Positions 16,737 to 24,132 of a stretch of DNA of 64,000 bases are shown piece after piece. The stretch is from a bacterium ADurb.Bin157. Its GTDB lineage: Bacteria > Muiribacteriota > Ozemobacteria > Ozemobacterales > Ozemobacteraceae. Each line of letters starts with the position of its first letter. Within the stretch, counting starts at the first letter, position 1. The notes beneath the pieces were generated by a model that did not search any database, was not told where the DNA came from, and worked only from the letters and a program-made list of their open reading frames with translations. The translations under genes were made by a program, and so were the position numbers. The stretch covers positions 1 through 64,000 of the forward strand of contig MWDD01000009.1 in the NCBI GenBank assembly GCA_002070375.1. Reading direction: 5' to 3'.

Positions 16737-16742
16737 TATAAA

Positions 16743-17462
16743 ATGATTCTATTCGAGTGCGTAAGCTTTCGATATAACCAAAACAATAAAACCTCCTTCG
16801 CTTTGAAGGAGGTTTCTTTTGAATTGCCAAAAGGTGAAGTTATAGGTGTTATCGGTTCAAACGGGAGCGGCAAATCAACAGTTGCTAAGATAGCTTCCGG
16901 TTTACTTAAGCCTACTTCGGGGCGTATTCTTGTTGACGGCGCTAATATTACCGAATATAGAATTTCACCCAATCAAAATAATTCGGTAAAGTTGATAGCC
17001 GGTATTATTTTTCAAAATCCGGACAATCAGATTGTTGGTACTACTGTTGAGGAAGATTTAGCTTTTGGCTTAGAAAACCTTCAAGTGAGCAACTCACAGA
17101 TGCATGTCAAAATTGATGGCATAAGTAAGCGATTTGGGCTGGTTGATTTATTAAAAAGGCCGGTTCATGAGCTTTCCGGCGGACAAAAGCAAATGCTTTG
17201 CATTGCCGGAATAATGGTAATGGAGCCCAGTTGGTTAATATTTGACGAGCCGACCGCACATTTAGATCCATGGTCTCGTCGAGACTTTTGGTTATATGTT
17301 AAAGAAGTTTGCAAAGAAAGAAACGTTGGAATTATAGTTATTTCACAGTTACCCGGCGACTTAGAGGAGTTTGATCGTATTTTAGTTTTTAATAATGGTG
17401 AGTTGGTATTTAATGATAAATCTTCATCATATAATCGCCCGGATTTTGAGGCTGTATTATGA
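16743..17462 (+). CDS. ecfA1: ECF transporter ATPase, EcfA1-like
   Basis: ATPase of an energy-coupling-factor vitamin/metal importer. P-loop G-S-N-G-S-G-K-S-T, Q-loop region F-Q-N-P-D-N-Q-I-V-G-T-T-V-E-E-D-L-A-F-G (the EcfA1 signature), signature L-S-G-G-Q-K-Q-M, Walker B L-I-F-D-E-P-T-A-H-L-D. The start ATG follows the rplQ stop by 6 nt with no visible ribosome site. An intrinsic terminator lies within codons 16-26. The switch histidine of the usual V-T-H motif is replaced by Gln (V-I-S-Q-L). Confidence 0.93.
   Translation: MILFECVSFRYNQNNKTSFALKEVSFELPKGEVIGVIGSNGSGKSTVAKIASGLLKPTSGRILVDGANITEYRISPNQNNSVKLIAGIIFQNPDNQIVGTTVEEDLAFGLENLQVSNSQMHVKIDGISKRFGLVDLLKRPVHELSGGQKQMLCIAGIMVMEPSWLIFDEPTAHLDPWSRRDFWLYVKEVCKERNVGIIVISQLPGDLEEFDRILVFNNGELVFNDKSSSYNRPDFEAVL
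16789..16820 (+). terminator. Intrinsic terminator inside the ecfA1 coding region
   Basis: AAACCTCCTTC (16789-16799), loop GCTTT, GAAGGAGGTTT (16805-16815), then CTTTT. Perfect 11-bp stem and T-run, 46 nt into ecfA1. It would end most transcription of the ribosomal operon; translation through it could allow read-through into ecfA1-ecfA2. Confidence 0.75.
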
Positions 17463-18184
17463 AACTTAGTTTACATAATATTGATGTTTTTTACGGTAAT
17501 AAGATTATACTTAAGAATTTGAATCACGTTTTTGAAAGCGGCAAAATAAATTTAATTGTAGGTCGTGCCGGGTGCGGTAAAAGTACATTATTACTTTCTT
17601 TATCGGGATTTCATAAAGAATTCAGCGGTAGTATTATGTTAGACGACTCTCATTTTGAACCTGACGGAAATTTTTCCTTAGCTTTTCAGAATCCTGAGCA
17701 GTTGTTTTTTCATGCCGACTTAGGTTCTGAAGTTTGTTTTGGTTTGTTGGCGAGGGGTGAAGAACCCGCCGTGGCAGCAGAGAGAGGTAAGGCTTGGTTA
17801 ACTCGGTGGGGCCTTTCCCCTGAGATTTATTGGGAACGGTCTACATATGAGCTCTCGGGAGGTGAGAAACGTCGCGGAGCACTAGCATCCTGCACTGTTT
17901 TCACGCCCCCTCTAATTATGTTAGACGAGCCATTAGCAGGTCTTGATATTCAAGGACAGGCTGCTTTAGGCGGCATTTTGAATGAGTTATCTCAGTCTCA
18001 TTGCGTTGTTATTGTTACGCATGAGCCCGAGGTTTTATTGCGAGAGAATAGCAATGTTTTATTTTTGCAGGATGGTTCAGGAGATTCATATACTGGAAGA
18101 GCTTTTTTTGATTTAGCAAAGTCAGACGAGAATTTTTATCCTTTGCCTAAATGGTTCCTGAGTAGTCGCCGTTTTTCAGATTGA
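17459..18184 (+). CDS. ecfA2: ECF transporter ATPase, EcfA2-like
   Basis: Second ATPase of the ECF pair, overlapping EcfA1 by 4 nt. P-loop G-R-A-G-C-G-K-S-T, F-Q-N-P-E-Q-L-F-F-H, signature L-S-G-G-E-K-R-R, Walker B I-M-L-D-E-P-L-A-G-L-D, switch V-T-H-E. EcfT and the substrate-binding S component are not in the window, so the partner genes must be elsewhere. Its last 38 nt overlap the end of the convergent lipoprotein gene. Confidence 0.9.
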   Translation: MKLSLHNIDVFYGNKIILKNLNHVFESGKINLIVGRAGCGKSTLLLSLSGFHKEFSGSIMLDDSHFEPDGNFSLAFQNPEQLFFHADLGSEVCFGLLARGEEPAVAAERGKAWLTRWGLSPEIYWERSTYELSGGEKRRGALASCTVFTPPLIMLDEPLAGLDIQGQAALGGILNELSQSHCVVIVTHEPEVLLRENSNVLFLQDGSGDSYTGRAFFDLAKSDENFYPLPKWFLSSRRFSD

Positions 18185-19604
18185 TTATCGGATAATTTGC
18201 CAAGTTGACGTAAATTGTTCCAATCTTTGTGGCGTCTTCTAAGCTCATTATTTCGGGATTTGCAATTTTTGCTTGAAAATCTGATAATCTGTGTTTAACT
18301 TTTATAAAAAAATAACTTTCATCTGATTGAGTTAAAATTGTAGCCATTCCGTTTTGGTCTGTTAAAAGGGTTTCTCTTCTTACGGCGTAGCCTTTTTTAA
18401 TAACGTTGAATTCAATTATTGCATTTGGTATCAAATTAGCGGCGATTTTATATGCCGGCAGATCGGGTATTTGATATTGCGGTGTATCATTCAAGCTTTG
18501 AGATTGAGTTGCTTGGTTAATAATAATCTCTTCGGAGGCAATTTGTCGGGCTGTTTCCTCAATTTCAAGCATTTTTGCTATTCTTTCTTCTTCTGTTTTG
18601 AACACGTCATTTTGTACATCTTTATAATATTGGGCAAAAAGCGCAAGCAGTTGTTCTGAGGCGGTTGGGTTTGGGTTAGGGTTAACAGGCGCTTCGCTTG
18701 GGAGTTCAGAGGGGAAATCAGCGACAACTATTTTTACTTCAGAGACTTGATCGGCAGGTATAATTTGAATTAAGTCATACCAAGAGAAATGGGTAATCTG
18801 AGCGGAGTATGTATTCGTTTCAGTATCAAATTTAGCAGGTACGGGATTTTCCCATTTTGCGGATTTTTCATTGTATGAGCAAACGAAAAGGTTATTAGGA
18901 TCAACATTTATGTTTATTTTAAATGAAATTGAAGCAGGAGAATTAAGATTTGAAATAGTGTTTCCATCTTGGTCGGTGATTTGAAAGAAGACAGGGCTTA
19001 AGGAATAAGTGAGATGAGTTTTACCGTTGTAGTCTGCATAATAGTTCCCGGGACGAGTAGAAAAGAATTTTTTATGGTCTGTTTGATCAATTTGGCAAAT
19101 AACCGCATTTGCATCTTTTGGTAAAGAGTTTTGAGGAAAATGTAGTTTAATCGTTTTATTCGATGTTTTATCAGTTTGTTCTAATGTTGTGGGGATAGAT
19201 TGCTTAACTTGGTATTTAGTTCCTATATTTTGAATAAGGGGAAGTTGAATTTCGATAGTTTGAGCTGAATCGGGCAATAATTGCAGAGAAAAATGTTTTG
19301 CCAGTCTTTGTGAGGATTTTATTGTAAAATATGTAGTTCCCGGCATCAGTTCAAAATTTATACACCCATTATTTGAGTTTTTTTCTGTTTCTCCGTTGAC
19401 AGATGTTATGAAATTTGATATCGGGTTATTATTTTCATCTATTGCTTTAAGAGATACCCTTGCTTTAGAATGGTTTATATTGTTTTGTTCGGTAATATTT
19501 GACGCCGAACAACCATAAAATATAATAAATGCAAATGATATCAGTGCAATAATAATATTATGTTTATCATTAGGTATTTTGTGTCGACTATTTAACTTGC
19601 TCAA
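18147..19604 (-). CDS. Putative lipoprotein with repeated beta domains (485 aa)
   Basis: Starts with TTG at 19604, 6 nt after an AGAGG site; no ATG is available in the N-terminal region. The signal is F-A-F-I-I-F-Y-G-C-S-A-S: a hydrophobic run then a lipobox-like G-C, so it is probably lipid-anchored. The mature protein is Asn/Gln/Ile-rich beta-type sequence; residues about 45-120 look like a carboxypeptidase-regulatory-like/Ig-like module (V-S-L-K-A-I-D-E-N-N-N-P-I-S-N-F), repeated in spirit near residue 400. No enzymatic motif seen. A perfect-consensus promoter lies upstream. Converges on ecfA2 with 38 nt shared. Confidence 0.75.
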   Translation of the reverse strand: MSKLNSRHKIPNDKHNIIIALISFAFIIFYGCSASNITEQNNINHSKARVSLKAIDENNNPISNFITSVNGETEKNSNNGCINFELMPGTTYFTIKSSQRLAKHFSLQLLPDSAQTIEIQLPLIQNIGTKYQVKQSIPTTLEQTDKTSNKTIKLHFPQNSLPKDANAVICQIDQTDHKKFFSTRPGNYYADYNGKTHLTYSLSPVFFQITDQDGNTISNLNSPASISFKININVDPNNLFVCSYNEKSAKWENPVPAKFDTETNTYSAQITHFSWYDLIQIIPADQVSEVKIVVADFPSELPSEAPVNPNPNPTASEQLLALFAQYYKDVQNDVFKTEEERIAKMLEIEETARQIASEEIIINQATQSQSLNDTPQYQIPDLPAYKIAANLIPNAIIEFNVIKKGYAVRRETLLTDQNGMATILTQSDESYFFIKVKHRLSDFQAKIANPEIMSLEDATKIGTIYVNLANYPIINLKNGDYSGTI

Positions 19605-19633
19605 CTTAAGCCTCTTTGTTAATTTGTGATTTG

Positions 19634-19662
19634 ATTATAGCTACTAAATATTTAGGTGTCAA
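19634..19662 (-). promoter_or_regulatory. Consensus sigma-70-type promoter of the lipoprotein gene
   Basis: On the minus strand TTGACA (19662-19657), 17 bp, TATAAT (19639-19634): a full match. Transcription would begin around 19627, about 20 nt before the TTG start. Confidence 0.88.
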
Positions 19663-19746
19663 TTAAGAGTTAACAAAGCCATTTAATAATCAAAAATAAT
19701 GTGTGTTTTTTTATCTGTTAGATTCCCATATTAGTGAGAGTTGTGT

Positions 19747-19828
19747 GTGTGTTAAAATCGACCGAGGTTGTTATCGCTCAGAAAAGCTTTGTTGATCATT
19801 GTTCTAGTTTTGTGTGAATTTTTCACCT
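19747..19828 (+). promoter_or_regulatory. Putative activator sites upstream of ncRNA A
   Basis: Two GTGTG-type sites: GTGTGTTAAAATCGACC at 19747-19763 and GTGTGAATTTTTCACCT at 19812-19828, i.e. about 150 and 87 bp before the -24 element. The same motif (GTGTGAA, A/T-rich, CAC) occurs twice before ncRNA B. Sigma-54 promoters need an enhancer-binding ATPase bound at such distances, so these are candidate sites for it. No activator gene lies in the window. Confidence 0.45.
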
Positions 19829-19896
19829 TTAGGAAAATAAACACTTAATATTTCAGACAAATTATGCAATTTCTGCTAATTATGAATACTTTAGAG

Positions 19897-19913
19897 TTGG
19901 CATAGGACTTGCA
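19897..19913 (+). promoter_or_regulatory. Sigma-54 promoter of ncRNA A
   Basis: TTGGCATAGGACTTGCA: GG at 19899-19900 and GC at 19911-19912 with the exact 10-nt gap of -24/-12 promoters. It fits TGGCAC-N5-TTGCA with a C-to-T change at the last -24 position. Predicted start near 19924. Confidence 0.8.
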
Positions 19914-19923
19914 TTATATGGTT

Positions 19924-20212
19924 ATGAGGGTGAAGATTAAGTAACCTTCGAGTTCATTGAAAGTAAAAAGGCCCCGGAAGATGCAACATATAATTAAGGC
20001 ATATGTTCTGACACACTTTTTTTATTACAGCTACGAGTTCAACTCAATGTCTTAATCAACTCTCTCTCCTCTATTGATACAGCACACACACACACAACAT
20101 ACAAACATGTTGTTTTTTTCCGGGACTTTTTATAATTTGTCATCGTTGTGATGACTCAAGTATTCTCTCAAAAAATCCTCTCACTTATTCCCCGGTAACG
20201 GGGATTTTTTTT
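19924..20212 (+). ncRNA. Structured RNA A, about 290 nt, sigma-54-driven
   Basis: No coding capacity. It runs from the sigma-54 promoter to an intrinsic terminator and is homologous to RNA B at 23343-23653. Shared elements in order: a 5' stem-loop (19927-19948, loop GAAGATTAAGTA); TCATTGAAA; a long-range helix in which AAAAAG (19965-19970) and CCCGGAA (19973-19979) pair with TTCCGGG (20118-20124) and CTTTTT (20126-20131); a 28-nt block identical in both copies (20062-20089) ending in CA repeats; stem-loop GTCATC/GATGAC (20139-20155); a pyrimidine-rich segment with CCTCTC; and the terminator. Local hairpins AACATAT/ATATGTT (19985-20007) and CAACAT/ATGTTG (20095-20112) occur only here. Function unknown; not a family I recognise. 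Confidence 0.75.
20190..20212 (+). terminator. Terminator of ncRNA A
   Basis: CCCCG (20190-20194), GTAA loop, CGGGG (20199-20203), A, then eight T. Same place as the terminator of RNA B, with a different loop. Confidence 0.88.
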
Positions 20213-20282
20213 ATTATATTGAATGTTATATTTATTGTTTAATGGTATATTAGCTTAAATACAAAGAAAGCGGGCTTTTTGA

Positions 20283-23174
20283 ATGATTGAGCGTTCTATA
20301 AGAGGTAAGTTTAAAGCATTAGTGTATGGACTTATTGATTGGATTAGTTTTGATGAAAAGATTGTCTCAATTGTAGATAAGCTTAATCAGAGATTTGAAG
20401 AACCCATTGTAAAGCCGGTTAGTCGGTTGCACTCTCATCCCGGTGGTTATAGGCGAGAATTTGGCAAGAGGCGGCTAAATATCGCCGAGGCTTATATGAT
20501 TATTGCGAAGAGTCAGTCTCCAGACTTATATGAAGCTCGTTTAAATTCATTGCAAACAATAATTGAGCAGTCTCTGTATGCTAAAACAGTTGCTATGCCT
20601 ATAAATACAGCGCGCATGCAGATTTATTTAATGAAAAAAGCTGTTGAATCATATGGTAATCGTCGCAAGCAAATGGAATATATTTCAGATTTTGGAAGTG
20701 TTTCATTTGGAAATGAAACGGTTATTCGTAATTTTTTGAAGAAGCATGGATTGATTGAAGTTCCTGAGGAGGAGAAGCCATTAAAGCAGTTAAGTTTGGG
20801 CTGGGACGATCATGTTCGCGATTCCCTCTCAGATGGTCGCAAGTCTCCGAGTCAATTAATGGCAGATGCTTTTATCAAAGGGCTTTCTCGTATAACAATT
20901 GTTTACAATAATTTAGATGAACCGCGTATAATTTCTGAAGCATTAAATGCCGGCGAGATAATGGGAGTTGCTGTTGAAATAGGTATTGAATTTTCGGTTG
21001 GCAAAGGAAAGCATAAGCGTCGTTATCTTTATATTCCTCCGGTATTTTCTAAGAGCAAAGATTTTTTTAACTTTTTAAAAGAAAACGAAGCTCAATTGTC
21101 AGAATTTAGAGAGGGTATGCGTGCTAATGTATTAGGGCGTCGCAAAACTATTATTTCGATGATTAATCAATTTAATGACTTACATTTGCCAAGGCTAAAC
21201 GATGGCTTTTCATATGAAAGTCCATGTTGGTTTCATATGTTGCGAGAAGAGGAATTAGATAAGATTGTTGGATATGGTCAACCTTCAATTGAGCATTTGT
21301 CAGAATTATTATATGAAAAATTCAAGGTTGTATATCATAAACGTGTTTTGTATTTAAAAGCATTGGTAATATCAGGTGAAAAAAAATTAAGAAAGCACAA
21401 TTACAGTAAGTGGGAGTTTGATTTTGTTAAAAATTGGTATGAAGAAACACGCCATATTTATAATAATTTAAATCAAGATGATTTAACTGCCAAATATTTA
21501 GTTGTTGGAAGTGCAATTGAATATGACAGTGTTTTTAGCGATGAGAAGCCTGTTTTTGAAATGTTGCGAGGTTTACCCGGCAAGATTGTGTTTCTTAATC
21601 CTCTTGAAATGGGTTTAAAGAATGCAATTAAACATATTGTCGAGCATGTTGATTATTTGACAAATGTAGAATTAATGAATTTGAAAGGCTGTTCATCCTG
21701 TAATCCTAATGACATTTTATTATTAAATAAATTCCTTTATAACTTGAATAATCTTCCTGAATCAGAAATGCATGAATTTTTAAATCAACATGAAATTGAC
21801 ATAAATCATACAAAGGTGGCATTTGCTTGTCGCAGTGCATTTGAAAAAAATATCGCTCCCAGCTGCGGAAGCGGTGCAACAGGACGTAATAGCCTAATTC
21901 CCGGAATGGGTTTTATTAGGTCTTCCAGAATTTCACAGAGTGTCAAAAAGGCGGTGTTATCCAAACATATTTCACTCCCTCAGCCAATAGGGACTATGAT
22001 TTTGAATCGTGGCAAATGGCCTCATGACTTGTATGCAAAAGAAGATGAAGATTTTGAAACATTAGTTTCTCTTGGTGCTACAAGCAGCCAATCACCAATA
22101 AAAGTCGGAGATGAGGAAAAGAATGATTTGATAGAATTGTCAAAAACTTGGCAATATTTGAATCCAAACTTAAAGAATCTGATTTTGTTTGTTTCCGGTT
22201 TTTCTATAACCATGTATTGGATGTATTACATACAATTTAATAATTTTTTCAATGTGGCCTTGTTTTTTGCCATTCTTTGGATGTGTATAACATTTTTCAG
22301 AAATATTTTGGTTGATCTTATTGCATCGGCAGGAACTGATTTCAAGCAATGGACAGCAAAGAATGTAAATTTCAGTAATGCCTATCAGTCGTTATTTTGG
22401 ACAGGTTTAAGTGTTCCTGTATTGGGTTTGGTAAAGCAAAACTTTGATTTGCTATGGATTGGAGAAAAGGGCGGCTTTATATTTGAAGGGGTTAAATTTC
22501 TGGCATTAAGCTTAGCTAACGGTATTTATATTGTATCTCATAATAAGCTCAGGTCATTTGATAAAAACGTAATTAAAATTAATTTTTTTCGTTCAATTCT
22601 GTCTTGGCCATTTGCAACAGTATTTGCTCCATTTTTTAACGGTGTTGGAATTCCAAGTATTGTGCAGGCTAAATTTTGGTCAGATGTGGTTGGCGGTATA
22701 ATAGAGGGTGGAGCGAAGTTTTCACAAAGATTTAGGCTTCGTAAAAGAGACTTGAACTCTATCATTCCAAAACTAAGCTCAAAAGAGCGAAGCGATTTAA
22801 ACATGGCTATGTTAGATATATTGTATATATGGGCGCGGGCTCCGAGAGGTAAAACATGTTTACGATTACTTTTGTTAAATCGTCCGTCTTTAGGTGAAAG
22901 AATATGGCGCAGTAAGAACAGTGCCGAGGAAAATAAATTGAAAACAATTCGCTGTAAAAAGGATTATGATAAACTCTTGTCTCTTTTTGGTGCAGAGGGA
23001 ATGGTCAGTAATTTAACGGAATTCGCATTAAAGAATTACCCAGTTGCTGACGCAATAAAATTGACTGATTTGATAGCTTCAGAAGCGGAGTCTTTGAATG
23101 AGTGGCTTGAAAGTCTTGAGAAATACTTTGACAAAGATCTCACTATAGAGTCTTTACAAAACAGAACTTCATAA
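20283..23174 (+). CDS. 963-aa membrane protein with degenerate PHP-like domain
   Basis: No known family recognised as a whole. Residues 175-189 (D-D-H-V-R-D-S-L-S-D-G-R-K-S-P) align position by position with the PHP phosphoesterase opening D-x-H-x-H-S-x-x-S-D-G-x-x-S-P, but the second His is Arg. Next come Q-L-M-A-D-A-F-x-K-G-L-S-R-I-T-I and A-V-E-I-G-I-E-F-S (residues 230-238), again PHP-like, yet the metal-binding T-D-H-D is replaced by V-Y-N-N. So metal catalysis is probably lost. A H-S-H-P-G-G stretch lies at 50-55. Hydrophobic segments at about 630-650, 655-680, 698-716, 731-752 and 768-785 suggest four or five membrane helices, followed by a basic, helical C-terminal region. ATG at 20283 has only a weak purine-rich site. 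Flanked on both sides by sigma-54-driven structured RNAs. Confidence 0.85.
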   Translation: MIERSIRGKFKALVYGLIDWISFDEKIVSIVDKLNQRFEEPIVKPVSRLHSHPGGYRREFGKRRLNIAEAYMIIAKSQSPDLYEARLNSLQTIIEQSLYAKTVAMPINTARMQIYLMKKAVESYGNRRKQMEYISDFGSVSFGNETVIRNFLKKHGLIEVPEEEKPLKQLSLGWDDHVRDSLSDGRKSPSQLMADAFIKGLSRITIVYNNLDEPRIISEALNAGEIMGVAVEIGIEFSVGKGKHKRRYLYIPPVFSKSKDFFNFLKENEAQLSEFREGMRANVLGRRKTIISMINQFNDLHLPRLNDGFSYESPCWFHMLREEELDKIVGYGQPSIEHLSELLYEKFKVVYHKRVLYLKALVISGEKKLRKHNYSKWEFDFVKNWYEETRHIYNNLNQDDLTAKYLVVGSAIEYDSVFSDEKPVFEMLRGLPGKIVFLNPLEMGLKNAIKHIVEHVDYLTNVELMNLKGCSSCNPNDILLLNKFLYNLNNLPESEMHEFLNQHEIDINHTKVAFACRSAFEKNIAPSCGSGATGRNSLIPGMGFIRSSRISQSVKKAVLSKHISLPQPIGTMILNRGKWPHDLYAKEDEDFETLVSLGATSSQSPIKVGDEEKNDLIELSKTWQYLNPNLKNLILFVSGFSITMYWMYYIQFNNFFNVALFFAILWMCITFFRNILVDLIASAGTDFKQWTAKNVNFSNAYQSLFWTGLSVPVLGLVKQNFDLLWIGEKGGFIFEGVKFLALSLANGIYIVSHNKLRSFDKNVIKINFFRSILSWPFATVFAPFFNGVGIPSIVQAKFWSDVVGGIIEGGAKFSQRFRLRKRDLNSIIPKLSSKERSDLNMAMLDILYIWARAPRGKTCLRLLLLNRPSLGERIWRSKNSAEENKLKTIRCKKDYDKLLSLFGAEGMVSNLTEFALKNYPVADAIKLTDLIASEAESLNEWLESLEKYFDKDLTIESLQNRTS

Positions 23175-23187
23175 TTGGGCATTGTGT

Positions 23188-23223
23188 GTGTGAAAAAAAT
23201 GCACTCGTGTGAAAAAGACACTC
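23188..23223 (+). promoter_or_regulatory. Putative activator sites upstream of ncRNA B
   Basis: Two adjacent sites, GTGTGAAAAAAATGCACTC (23188-23206) and GTGTGAAAAAGACACTC (23207-23223), 19 bp apart, about 130 and 111 bp before the -24 element. They share GTGTGAA, A-tract and CAC with the sites before RNA A. Candidate binding sites for a sigma-54 activator; inference. Confidence 0.5.
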
Positions 23224-23315
23224 TTTTAAAAACGATTTTAGTATAATTATAAATGAAAAAATCACCAATACTAGGTTAATAAAGCATTTAATTAAATAAT
23301 AGTCAGTTAAAAGAG

Positions 23316-23332
23316 TTGGCATGACTTTTGCG
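23316..23332 (+). promoter_or_regulatory. Sigma-54 promoter of ncRNA B
   Basis: TTGGCATGACTTTTGCG: GG 23318-23319 and GC 23330-23331, 10 nt apart, close to the TGGCACG-N4-TTGC consensus. Sits in the same place relative to the RNA as in copy A. Predicted start near 23343. Confidence 0.8.
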
Positions 23333-23342
23333 TATATCATGG

Positions 23343-23653
23343 TATGCGAGTGAAGGTAAGTATCTCGTAAGATCATTGAAAACGAAAAAGTATTTCCGGG
23401 CAAAGGGCGTGTCGATTCGGTATGACCAATCGTAGCATTTTTTTCGCAGTAATATAGTCAAAATCTGCAGTAATATGCAGACCACCAAATCACTCTCTCC
23501 TCTATTGATACAGCACACACCACACCACACCACACAAAAACATTCCCAGAGCCCGGAAGCTTTTTATAATTTTTGTCATCACCCCGATGACTCAAGTATC
23601 CTCTCAAAAGATCCTCTCACTTTGTCCCCGTTTAACACCGGGGATTTTTTTTT
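23343..23653 (+). ncRNA. Structured RNA B, about 310 nt, sigma-54-driven
   Basis: Paralogue of RNA A in the same orientation, after the 963-aa gene. It has the 5' stem TGCGAG/CTCGTA (23345-23369; loop contains GAAG and TAAGTA as in A); ATCATTGAAA; the long-range helix AAAAAG (23385-23390) plus TTCCGGGC (23394-23401) with GCCCGGAA (23551-23558) plus CTTTTT (23560-23565); the identical 28-nt block at 23493-23520; a CACAC-rich tract; stem-loop GTCATC/GATGAC with loop ACCCC (23575-23591); CCTCTC repeats; and the terminator. Local hairpins CGATT/AATCG (23413-23432) and CTGCA/TGCAG (23465-23480) replace the unrelated hairpins of A. The central helix has swapped strands relative to A but stays paired, which argues for selection on RNA structure. 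Function unknown. Confidence 0.75.
23626..23653 (+). terminator. Terminator of ncRNA B
   Basis: CCCCG (23626-23630), 8-nt loop, CGGGG (23639-23643), A, then nine T. It ends 3 nt before the stop of the convergent rseC-like gene. Confidence 0.88.
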
Positions 23654-23655
23654 GC

Positions 23656-24087
23656 TTATTTGACTTCAGAAACAATTTCAAAGTCAGGTTCATTTTTATT
23701 TTTTTTTGATATATAATTTGAATATATTGATGCCGGAATCAATAAGAAAACGGCTGTTATTAGTCCTGAAGAAAATCTTATGATATCATTGATATTCTGA
23801 AAAAACAGAGGTGAAACCAGAATCCCTGTGAAGAATCCTATTAATGGGAGGCCAAAAAGAATAAATGCCGCAAAAGATATGTTTACTTTTTGTAATGGCA
23901 AAAGATCTATGCTTTCTCCAACTTTGCATTCATAGTTGTCTTTTAAGAGGGCTGTTCCGGTTTTAGTCTCGTTACAAGGTGCGAATGCTTTAATGCATCC
24001 TTTACATCCTTTGCAGGTTTCTTCGCTGAGTATTTCTACAGTTATTGTTTTGTTTTTAATTTCAAGTATTTTACCCTTAATGGTCAT
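23656..24087 (-). CDS. rseC: RseC/MucC-family membrane protein
   Basis: Family protein often encoded with Rnf complexes; E. coli RseC belongs to the SoxR-reducing system and influences sigma-E. Seen: N-terminal beta segment, Cys cluster C25-x2-C28-x2-C31-x6-C38 (C-K-G-C-K-G-C ... C), L-L-P-L-Q-K-V, then two membrane helices (A-A-F-I-L-F-G-L-P-L-I-G-F-F-T-G and G-L-I-T-A-V-F-L-L-I-P-A-S-I-Y). 143 aa, as usual. It lies just beyond the rnf operon; only a small secreted-protein gene separates them. Confidence 0.85.
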   Translation of the reverse strand: MTIKGKILEIKNKTITVEILSEETCKGCKGCIKAFAPCNETKTGTALLKDNYECKVGESIDLLPLQKVNISFAAFILFGLPLIGFFTGILVSPLFFQNINDIIRFSSGLITAVFLLIPASIYSNYISKKNKNEPDFEIVSEVK

Positions 24088-24132
24088 ACTATAGGTATTT
24101 TCCTTCGATAGTTAGTTTCATATGGATATTAT

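Noticed and set aside
20080-20097. CA repeat as a simple microsatellite
   Set aside because: It follows the identical 28-nt block and keeps its composition but not its exact pattern in RNA B, so it is part of the RNA.
19924-23653. The two RNA copies as ends of a mobile element
   Set aside because: They are in direct orientation, diverged except in functional-looking blocks, lack target-site duplications or terminal inverted repeats, and there is no transposase.
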